This document shows positions 1-7,500 of a DNA stretch of 64,000 nucleotides, piece by piece (the stretch's first letter is position 1; each line of letters opens with the position of its first letter). The notes under the pieces were generated by a model. The model was not told where the DNA came from. It saw only the letters and a list, made by a program, of their open reading frames with translations, and searched no databases. The stretch is from Roseospira navarrensis (GTDB taxonomy: Bacteria; Pseudomonadota; Alphaproteobacteria; Rhodospirillales; Rhodospirillaceae). The stretch lies in contig NZ_WIVE01000013.1 of the NCBI RefSeq assembly GCF_009601025.1, positions 1 to 64,000 on the forward strand, written 5' to 3'. A program made the position numbers and the translations under genes.

Positions 1-42
1 CCCCGCAACCCGGCATCTCCACAATGCCACAAATCAAACAGA

Positions 43-143
43 CAATCCTGAAGCCGCGAAGCGGCTGAAGGATCTCGAGCGTGGGTCTCCGATCCGCTGC
101 AAAGACCTGCGAGAGCGATCGCGTGAACCTGAACCCGTTGCCC
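43..143 (+). repeat. Dispersed repeat R4, copy 1
   Basis: This stretch matches two later segments (33783-33879 on the minus strand and 33897-33991 on the plus strand). Shared blocks are a CCTGAAGCCGCG start, a small AGCCGC/GCGGCT hairpin, GGATCTCGA, GGGTCTCCGA, and a closing GTGAACCTGAACC. It lies just upstream of the autotransporter gene. It resembles the widespread bacterial intergenic repeats that contain a GGATCTCG core. No coding potential is evident. Confidence 0.7.
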
Positions 144-163
144 TGGGACTTGGCGAGAAACTG

Positions 164-178
164 TTGCAATTGATGCAA
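164..178. promoter_or_regulatory. Small inverted repeat upstream of autotransporter gene
   Basis: TTGCA and TGCAA arms separated by five bases lie about 70 bases before the start codon at 251, in a locally AT-richer patch. This could be an operator or part of the promoter. No convincing -35/-10 pair could be assigned, so the role is a guess. Confidence 0.25.
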
Positions 179-250
179 ATTCCCGCAACATGAGCCCGTG
201 AGGGACGGGACGCGCGCGGGCGCCCCCGCCAACATGGGAAGGATCGGGCC

Positions 251-1447
251 ATGGGGTTGCGGAAACTGTCATGGTCCCTGGGAATCGTGCTGGCGGTCCT
301 TCTGGCCGGCGCGGCGCTGCCCTCCGGGCCCGCCCACGCCCAGTTCACAGGGGATCCCGAGCCCGAGCCCGGTCCCGAGCCGGGGCCAGAGCCGTCTCCC
401 GAACCGTCGCCCTCACCCTCCCCCTCGCCGTCGCCCACGCCATCGCCCGCCCCCAGCCCGACGCCGTCCTCTGAGGCGGAGGCCCGCGCCGCCGAGTCCG
501 GAACGGAAGCGTCGGCCACCGCCAACACCCGCATCACCAATCGCCGCCTGATCGCCCTCGTCAACCGGCGGACCTCCTCCATGCTGCTGACCGGCCAGCC
601 CGCCGTGCCCTTCGTGCGGCGCGAGGATCTCGCGTCAGGCCCCCTGACCGGCCTGTCCGGCGGCGAGGGCACCGAAAGCTGGGCTCTGGGTCGCCTGGGC
701 CTGTGGGCGGATGGGGCCGGCACCGTCTCGGGCGGTTTCCGTCGGCCCGACAAGTTCTGGGCCGGGCAGTACAGCGTCATGGTCGGCGCGGATGTCCGCG
801 TGCCCGACGATATCCTGGCCGGCGCCAGCCTGGGCTATGAGCATGTGGACGTGGACTTCAACACCAACCGCGACCGCACGGTGCACTACACGTTCGCGAC
901 CGTGTACGGGGCCGCGCTGCTCACCGACACCCTGTCGGTGGACGGCCTCGCGTCCTACGGGGTGGGCGCCAACACCACCCGCGAGCCCGCCGGCTCGGTG
1001 CTCGGGACGGGCGAGTACGACTATCTGTCCCACAGGGTCATTGCCGCCACCAGCCTGTCGTACAACACCATGGTGGGCGAACGCGTCACGGTGTTCGGCA
1101 ATGGCGGCATCACCTACAGCCACGAGGCGTTCGAGGGCTACGACACCGCGTCCGGCATCGCGGTGGAGACCTCGGACGCCTTCCTCGGGCAGCTCCACCT
1201 GGAGGGTGAGCTGGGCTATGTGTTCGAGTACGGCGCAGAGAGCCGCCTGCAGCCCTTCCTGACCACGCGGTTGGAGTACGATTACATCACCAGCATCGGC
1301 GGCGAGCGGTTCGGGGCTCTGGTGGGCGGCGGGCTGCGGGCTCAGATCTCGCCGGCGTTCAGCGTCGAGGCCTCGGGCCGCACCGAGGTGGCCCGCACCG
1401 AATCCACCAGCACGAGCTTCGCCCTGACCTCGCGGTTTCAGTTCTGA
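251..1447 (+). CDS. Autotransporter beta-domain outer membrane protein without passenger
   Basis: This 398-residue protein has a signal peptide at residues 1-31 ending in AHA. A low-complexity linker follows at about 33-75, built from Pro-Glu, Pro-Gly and Pro-Ser repeats. The second half, from about residue 130, shows alternating aromatic/glycine strands and ends in the aromatic terminus RFQF, as expected for an autotransporter-type beta-barrel (PF03797-like) inserted by the BAM machinery. The linker is too short and simple to be a normal passenger, so the protein may be a stand-alone barrel with a surface or periplasmic proline-rich stalk. The start is supported by GGAAGGAT seven bases upstream. 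It is monocistronic; the next features on this strand are far away. The barrel assignment is by composition and the terminal motif, not a profile search. Confidence 0.75.
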   Translation: MGLRKLSWSLGIVLAVLLAGAALPSGPAHAQFTGDPEPEPGPEPGPEPSPEPSPSPSPSPSPTPSPAPSPTPSSEAEARAAESGTEASATANTRITNRRLIALVNRRTSSMLLTGQPAVPFVRREDLASGPLTGLSGGEGTESWALGRLGLWADGAGTVSGGFRRPDKFWAGQYSVMVGADVRVPDDILAGASLGYEHVDVDFNTNRDRTVHYTFATVYGAALLTDTLSVDGLASYGVGANTTREPAGSVLGTGEYDYLSHRVIAATSLSYNTMVGERVTVFGNGGITYSHEAFEGYDTASGIAVETSDAFLGQLHLEGELGYVFEYGAESRLQPFLTTRLEYDYITSIGGERFGALVGGGLRAQISPAFSVEASGRTEVARTESTSTSFALTSRFQF

Positions 1448-1535
1448 GGGCGGGTGTGGGCAGGCATGGCGCGCCCCGTCGGAGGGCGTCCGACAGCCGC
1501 TGACTCAGCGCAAACCATTGCGACATCAGGAGAAA

Positions 1536-1612
1536 TGGCGCGCCCGGCAGGACTTGAACCTGCAGCCGTCCGCTTAGAAGGCGGATGCTCTATCCAGTTG
1601 AGCTACGGGCGC
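1536..1612 (-). tRNA. tRNA-Arg (anticodon TCT)
   Basis: Read on the minus strand this folds as a full cloverleaf. The acceptor arms are GCGCCCG and CGGGCGC. The anticodon stem TCCGC/GCGGA carries the loop CTTCTAA, giving anticodon TCT for AGA codons. The T arm is GCAGG-TTCAAGT-CCTGC, followed by discriminator G and an encoded CCA. It lies downstream of the hydrolase gene on the same strand, separated by a hairpin array. Confidence 0.97.
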
Positions 1613-1683
1613 CCGGGGCAGGCGCATACCATAGCGTGACCGGCCCCGCCGGGTGTAGCCCCAAAATGGGGAGTATACTGGCC

Positions 1684-1788
1684 GGCATTTGTCCTGACTC
1701 GTCAGGACAAATGCCATACGCCGCTTCGCGGCGCCGGTGCAGTCGCACCGGCCGCCCGGCCTATGAAGTCACTTCATAGGCCGGGCGG
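1684..1788. repeat. Array of four consecutive hairpins
   Basis: Four perfect inverted repeats follow one another with almost no spacers. Stem 1 is 15 bp (1684-1698 with 1701-1715). Stem 2 is 6 bp (1719-1724 with 1728-1733). Stem 3 is 7 bp (1734-1740 with 1745-1751). Stem 4 is 18 bp (1752-1769 with 1771-1788). The array ends three bases before the stop codon of the hydrolase gene. It could stop transcription from that gene before tRNA-Arg or protect its mRNA 3' end. No T-tract follows, so it is not a classic intrinsic terminator. Confidence 0.8.
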
Positions 1789-1790
1789 TA

Positions 1791-2609
1791 TTACCGGGCC
1801 GGCGCGCCGGTCCAGTCCCGGATCGCCTCGGTCATGGCCGCCAGCACGGCGTCGCGCGCCTGATGGTGCGGGACGTGGCCGCAGTCGGGCACCATCAGCG
1901 GCCGGGCCGGGCCGCCGGCCCCGGCGCAGATGCGCGCCACCTGATCGGGCGAGCCGTACTCGTCGCCCTCCCCCTGGATCGCCAGCACCGGGGCGCGGAT
2001 GGCGGGCAGGCGGTCGGTCATGGTCCAGTCCGGGAACGGCGGGGTCAGCCAGGTCGCGTTCCAGCCCCAGAACACGCCGTCCGTATTGCGGCCGTGCCAG
2101 CGCGCCAGCTTCGCCCGCAGGTCGCCCTGGACGAAGGCCTGCCGGGCCGCCCGGATGCCGGCCAGCGTGATCGGCTCGACCAGCACATGCGCGGCTTCGG
2201 TGATCGTGCCCAGCAGCCCGGCCGGGCGCAGCGCCGCGTGCAGCAGCGCGATGGAGCCGCCGTCCGAGTGCCCCACCAGCACGAAGCGCGCAACGCCCAG
2301 CGCGTCCAGAACGCGGGGCAGCACGTGCTCGGCCTCATGCTCCAGATAGCCCACCGGGCGCGGCCAGGCGGTCAGGGGATCGGCGCCGCCGTGGCCCTGG
2401 CGCTCGTACACCACGCCGGGCAGGCCCGTGGCCGCGCACAGGGCCGCCGGATAGTCCCGCCACAGGCCGATGCTCCCAAGCCCCTCGTGCAGGAACACCA
2501 GACGCGGCGCATCCGGCGCGGGCCCCGGCGGCGTGAGCAATCGGACGGGCAGCCGCACCCCGTCCACGATGACGGCGCGGTCCTGATGCGGCACGGCGGG
2601 AGCGGTCAT
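1791..2609 (-). CDS. Alpha/beta hydrolase
   Basis: This 272-residue soluble hydrolase has the alpha/beta fold. An oxyanion-loop HEGLG sits at residues 41-45 and the nucleophile elbow GHSDG places Ser115. Likely acid and base are Asp216 (GEGDE) and His245 (DCGHVP), giving a complete Ser-Asp-His triad. There is no signal peptide, so it is probably cytoplasmic. The family includes esterases, C-C bond hydrolases and haloperoxidase-like enzymes, and the substrate cannot be told from the sequence. It is transcribed alone toward tRNA-Arg. The stop codon abuts a four-hairpin array, which may end the transcript. Confidence 0.85.
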   Translation of the reverse strand: MTAPAVPHQDRAVIVDGVRLPVRLLTPPGPAPDAPRLVFLHEGLGSIGLWRDYPAALCAATGLPGVVYERQGHGGADPLTAWPRPVGYLEHEAEHVLPRVLDALGVARFVLVGHSDGGSIALLHAALRPAGLLGTITEAAHVLVEPITLAGIRAARQAFVQGDLRAKLARWHGRNTDGVFWGWNATWLTPPFPDWTMTDRLPAIRAPVLAIQGEGDEYGSPDQVARICAGAGGPARPLMVPDCGHVPHHQARDAVLAAMTEAIRDWTGAPAR

Positions 2610-2648
2610 GCGGGCCTACGGTGGCGTATGCTTAGATAGAGGCTCTCT

Positions 2649-3005
2649 CTACCACCCCAGGGCCGAGAAGGTCCACAACGCCGCCATGCCCACGACCAGG
2701 GTCAGGATCACGCGCCGGGTCAGGGCCGCCACCGCGACCGCGACCGCGCCGGCGGCGGGCCGGGTCCAGTCCCAGGCGGGCGTGAACAGGGCGTCCGCCT
2801 GCACCAGCGCGGGCACCACCAGCGCCGCCAGCACCGCCGGCGGCACATAGCGCAGCGCCCGCGACAGCCAGCGCGGCACCTGGAACGCCCCGGCAAGCTG
2901 GATGAACGAGGCCCGCAGCATCCAGGTGCCCAGGCCGGACAGGACGACCAGCGTCCAGAACTGAACGGGGCCGAACGGCGGCTGAATCCATGTGGCGAGG
3001 CTCAT
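2649..3005 (-). CDS. azlD: AzlD-family branched-chain amino acid exporter small subunit
   Basis: This 118-residue protein has about four hydrophobic helices and conserved features of the AzlD family, including a W-L-S-R-A-L-R-Y-V-P-P-A run at about residues 47-58. AzlD pairs with AzlC in the inner membrane to export branched-chain amino acids or their analogues. The start ATG overlaps the azlC stop by four bases (ATGA), so the two are translationally coupled. The pairing with azlC makes the call firm although the protein is small. The transported substrate is inferred from the family only. Confidence 0.9.
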   Translation of the reverse strand: MSLATWIQPPFGPVQFWTLVVLSGLGTWMLRASFIQLAGAFQVPRWLSRALRYVPPAVLAALVVPALVQADALFTPAWDWTRPAAGAVAVAVAALTRRVILTLVVGMAALWTFSALGW

Positions 3006-3802
3006 CGGTCGGCCTCCTGTTCCGCGGCGCGATCTCCGGGCCGGGCGCGCGCCCGACGCTGGCGGCGGGTCTGGCGGTCCTCGGCCAGCACGCCCCAGAC
3101 GATGCCCGACAGGCCGCCGATCATCAGGCCCAGGTTGAAGGGCAGCCCGGCCAGCATCACCGCCACGCCGCCGCCGACCACGGCGGCCTCGATGCTGGGC
3201 CGGTCGCGCATGGCGGGGACCAGCAGCACCAGGAACACCAGCGGAACCGTGAACTCCAGGCCCCATTCCGGCGGCACCTCGGCGCCCGCCAGCATGCCGG
3301 CGACGGTGAACACCTGCCAGATGATCCACAGCGGGGCCGCCGTGCCCATGTAGAACCATGCCTTGTGCCGCATCCGGGGTGCATCGGAAAAGCGCGTGAT
3401 GGAGACGGCGTAGGCCTGATCGGTGACGATGTAGCTCATCAGGCCGCGCGCCCACCACGGGGCATCGCGCAGGTGCGGGGCGAGCGAGGCGCTGTACATC
3501 ACCATGCGCAGGTTGATGACCAGCACCGTGGCCAGGATCACCGGGGCCACCGCGCCCGTGGCCAGCAGCGAGACGAAGGCGATCTGGGCGGCGCCCGCGA
3601 AGACGATGGTGGACAGGCCCAGCGCGCCGGCGAGGGACAGGCCGGCTTCCTTGGCGCCGTAGGCGGCGACCAGGGCGAAGGGGACGATCCCGGGCAGGAT
3701 GGGCAGGATGGCCCGCACGCCGGCCCACAGGCACGCGCCGCGCCCGGCGTCGGGGCCGGTCGCGGACTCGGGTGCGGGGGAGGGGGACGCGGGCGGCGGC
3801 AT
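3002..3802 (-). CDS. azlC: AzlC-family branched-chain amino acid exporter large subunit
   Basis: From the ATG at 3802 this is a 266-residue membrane protein with a proline-rich cytoplasmic N-terminus, then the AzlC domain. Typical motifs are ILPILPGIVPFALVAAYG near residue 30 and VINLRMVMYSASLAPHLR further on. An upstream in-frame ATG at 3952 would give 316 residues. It would overlap the preceding gene, whereas 3802 has GGAGA eight bases upstream and gives a length closer to the family. AzlC forms the permease body and AzlD (overlapping by four bases) completes it. The tam genes lie upstream on the same strand with a gap of about 125 bases. Confidence 0.92.
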   Translation of the reverse strand: MPPPASPSPAPESATGPDAGRGACLWAGVRAILPILPGIVPFALVAAYGAKEAGLSLAGALGLSTIVFAGAAQIAFVSLLATGAVAPVILATVLVINLRMVMYSASLAPHLRDAPWWARGLMSYIVTDQAYAVSITRFSDAPRMRHKAWFYMGTAAPLWIIWQVFTVAGMLAGAEVPPEWGLEFTVPLVFLVLLVPAMRDRPSIEAAVVGGGVAVMLAGLPFNLGLMIGGLSGIVWGVLAEDRQTRRQRRARARPGDRAAEQEADR

Positions 3803-3926
3803 GGACGGGTCTCCGGTGGGCGGGCGGGCACGGGCACCGTCCGCCACATACCGCCCGGGTCCCGTCACCACAAGCGCCGAATTCTCATGGGCGGGGCCGG
3901 TCGGGCTTGGGGTACGCCGCTCCGGA

Positions 3927-4556
3927 TCACTCCGTGACCAGGGTCCAGCCATCCAGCACGGCGCGGGCCTCGGGCAGGCGGATATGGAACAGGGTGCGCT
4001 CGGCGGAGTAGGTCCACAGGTGGACCACCGCCGCGTCGGGCCGGGGGCGGGCGACGGCCCACTGGCGCAGGATGCCGTCCTGGCCGCGCCAGTCCATCAC
4101 CACCTGTCGCCCGCCGGGCAGGTCGGTCCGTCCGCCGTCGGCCGCGCCCTCGGGCGGGCGGAAGGCGTTTTCCTGCACCACGCGCAGGGTGTCGTGACGG
4201 GCCTGCATGGCCTTCACGTGCGCCGCCAGCACCTCGGCGGCCGCGCCCTCGGGGTCCTCGGGGCGGGGCGCCTTGACGTTCTGCACCGCGATGGGCGCGA
4301 AGTAGCCGTCCGTGCCGCCCGCGCCGGACATCACGACGGTGTAGGGCTCCGGCACCCGGACCAGCCAGTCCGAGGGCACCTCCATCCGGTAGCCCCAGTC
4401 CTCCGGCCCGAAGATGGCGATGCCCGGCGGCGGCGGCGCGGCGAGCCCGCCCGGCGGGCGCGGCTTGGGCCCCGGGGGCAGTGGATCGGTGGCGGCGAGC
4501 GCCCCGGAGGCCATCAGGCCCGCCAGAACCAGACCGAGCAGCGCCAAACGTCTCAT
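3927..4556 (-). CDS. Secreted protein of unknown function encoded after tamB
   Basis: This 209-residue protein has a signal peptide (residues 1-21, ending GALA) and a proline/glycine-rich segment to about residue 45. A compact domain follows that opens with GYRMEVPSDW and ends near LDGWTLVTE. The opening resembles PsbP/DUF1795-type small periplasmic domains, but only weakly, so no function is assigned. The start overlaps the tamB stop by one base (TGATG), showing translational coupling. That coupling places the product in the periplasm alongside the TamA-TamB system and makes a role in envelope biogenesis plausible but unproven. Confidence 0.75.
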   Translation of the reverse strand: MRRLALLGLVLAGLMASGALAATDPLPPGPKPRPPGGLAAPPPPGIAIFGPEDWGYRMEVPSDWLVRVPEPYTVVMSGAGGTDGYFAPIAVQNVKAPRPEDPEGAAAEVLAAHVKAMQARHDTLRVVQENAFRPPEGAADGGRTDLPGGRQVVMDWRGQDGILRQWAVARPRPDAAVVHLWTYSAERTLFHIRLPEARAVLDGWTLVTE

Positions 4557-7500
4557 CAATAATCCCTCTTCCAGATCACGCCCACCTCGCCGGTGCCGGA
4601 GCGGCGCGCCTTGCTCTCCACCTTGAACCCGGCGCCCAGGTCCACCTCGACGCTGACGCCGCCGCTGCCGGACTCCAGGCCCTGTTCCACGCCCACATAG
4701 ATGTCGTCGCCGATGTAGCGTCCGGCCTCGACGCCCGCCCCGCCGGCGGCCACGTCGCCGCCCACCTTGAGCACGTCGAGACCCAGCGTGCCGCGCACCG
4801 CGCCCAGCACGTCCAGGCCGCCGCCCCCGCCGGTGATCCCGGTCAGGGTCCCCAGCGCGCGGGCGAGCTGCACCGTCTCCAGCGTGGTCAGCTCGCCGGT
4901 CGCCTTGTCGAACAGGATCTGCGACAGGACCTCGTCCCGGGGTAGCGGCGGCACCGATTCCAGGATGAACTCGGGGTCGCTGGCCGGGCCGCGCAGGCCG
5001 ACGCGGGCCTCCACCTCCTCGGTCTCGTACAGGGCGACCACGTCCAGCAGGGGATCGATGCGCGCCCCCCCGACGAACTGGACCTGGCCGGTCTCGATGG
5101 CGAGCTGTTTGCCCACCGCCTCCAGCGAGCCCCGCCGGACCGAGATGGTGCCGGTCACCCGGGGCACGGCGGCGGTGCCGCGCACCTGCAGGCTGCCCTG
5201 CCATTCCGACTCCAGGCCCCGGCCGGTGACGTAGATGCGGTTCGGCATGTCCACGTCGATGGCGAGGCTGATCGGAAACGCGCCCTGCTCGTCCGTCTCG
5301 CCGGCCGCCCGGGCTTCGGCGGCGGCGCGGTCCAGGACATCCAGTCCGCTGGTCTCGGTGGTGTCGATCTCGACCACGTCCAGCGTGGAAACGGACGCGC
5401 CGCCCGACAGGTTCTCCAGCCGCACCCGGACCTCGCGCGTGCGGATGCGGCCCTCGACCGCGCCCCGGTCGCCCTCCAGCGAGACGGACAGGTCGGCGTC
5501 GGCGCTGGCGGTGACATCGTCGCGGCGCACCAGCACGGCATCGTTCAGGGTGGTGGAGACCGTGCCCACCGGGCCGTCCGGCGTCAGGCGGATGTCGCCT
5601 TCGCCCGACAGCCGCCCGCCGGCGCCGTCGGTCCCGGACAGCGACACGACCACCTGATCCGTGCCCTGGGCGCTGGCGCTCAGCGACAGGTCGTCGATCA
5701 GGGTGCCGACCGTGAGGTGTTCGTAGCGTCCGTTCGACAGGCGCACGTCGGCAGTGATCGCGGGGGCCGCCAGAGTGCCGGAGACATCGGCGTCCAGCAC
5801 CAGATCGCCGGCCAGCCGGTGTTCGACCACCATGGGCAGCATCTCCCACACGGACTCGACGGGGCCGTTCCAGCGCGCGGAGACGGACAGCGGTTCGCCC
5901 TCCGGGATGGGGGCCGCGCCGCCCAGGCGCAGCGGCACGTCCGCCGTGACGCGGGCGGGCGTCCGGTCGAAGCCGCTGACGGTGGCGTCGGCGGTCAGGC
6001 GTCCGCCGGAGAGGCGGCCGGAGACCTCGGCGGCCAAGGGCGGCACCTCGCCGGTGCCGGCCAGCGCCACGTCGCGCGCGGTCAGGGAGAGCGAGCCCTC
6101 CGGTGTGGGCAGCCGGCCCGTGAGCGAGGCCGACAGGTCGAGCCGCCCCCCCAGCGTCATGTCGGGCGCGGCCAGATCGGCCAGGGCCAGCGGCAGGCCG
6201 TCGCCGGTCACGCTCACGTCCAGGGCGCCGCCCTCGGTCAGCCCGCCGGAGACCGTCAGGGCGCCGTCGTCCAGGGTCAGCACCAGCCGGTCCACACGCG
6301 GGCCGGTGTCCAGGTCCAGGGTCGCCGGCTGGCGCAGGACGATGGCGTGGCCGCGCGTTTCCAGGTCGAGCCGGTCCAGCACCACCCGCCCCGGCTCGGC
6401 CAGACCCGGCGGCTGCACCCGCGCGGCGGTGGCCAGGGTGAGCGGCCCGGTCGGCCCCTCCCCTGTCAGGTCGGCGGTCACCGACAGGTCGGCCAGCGGC
6501 CCCCGCGCGGTCACGTCCAGGCGCTCCCACGACACGCCGCCGGCCTCGCCGCCCCGGGCCGCCACGGTGGCGTCCAGCGCCGGGGTGCCGAGCGCGTCGG
6601 TCAGCGCCGCCCGCAGGTCGAGCGCGCCCATGGAAACCCCCGCGTCGGCCAGCGCCAGTTGCGGCGCGGTCGCGGTCAGGGTCACGGCCTGGGTGCCGTC
6701 CTCGCGGGCGTTCAGCGCCACGTCCGCCGTCAAGGAGCCGGACAGCGGCGGGGCGCCCCACCCCGCCAGATCACCCGGCCGGGCGACGGAGAGCGCCAGC
6801 GCGCCGTCGCTCAGCGTGGTGGCGAAATCGGTGGTGGCCTGCCCGGTCAGGGTCGCGCCGGGCACGGTCAGGGACAGGTCCGAGACCTCCGCCCGGCCAT
6901 AGCCCGGCAGCGCGAGCCCGGCGGACAGGTCCAGCGCGCCGCCCGGGCCGGTGCCGGACAGGGTGACGGGACCCGACGGGCCGCGCGCCAGTCCGGACAG
7001 ATCGGCGGTCAGCGTCAGATCGTCCCAGGCCATGCCGGCCAGGGTGGCGGCGGGCATCCGCGCCGTGGCGTCGATGTCCGGATCCCCGAGCGGGCCGGAC
7101 AGGCGGGCGTCCAGCGTCAGCGCGCCGCCCACGGCATCGCCCGCCACCGCGCCCGCATCGGTCAGGCGGGCGGTCAGGTCGGCGTCCAGGGTGGCGAAGT
7201 CCGCCGGAATGGCCAGCCGGCCGTTCAGGTCGAGCGCGCCCCCGTCCAGGCGCAGGTCGGCGACCGAGAGGCCCTCGGCGGGATCAAAGGTGACGCGGCC
7301 GGTCAGTTCGGGCGTGGGACCCAGCGCCGCGTCCGCCTGCTGGATCCCCAGCGCGGCGTCGGCCAGCGTCAGGCGCACGTCGCCCGAGACCACCGTGTCG
7401 GCATCCACCGTCACCCCGGACAGGGCGAGCACACCCGAGCCCTGCGGTTCCAGCCCGCCCAGCACGGGGGACAGCCGGGCCAGCGCCTCCAGGGTCAGGG

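Noticed and set aside
1536-1788. A possible integration site at tRNA-Arg with attached mobile element
   Set aside because: No integrase, no duplicated tRNA 3' end and no foreign-looking genes were found nearby. The hairpins lie on the 5' side of the tRNA.
3927-6761. A 944-codon minus-strand frame joining the small secreted protein to an Arg/Gly-rich upstream part
   Set aside because: Only the last 209 codons look like protein. The upstream part is tamB read in the wrong frame, and the real start at 4556 overlaps the tamB stop.
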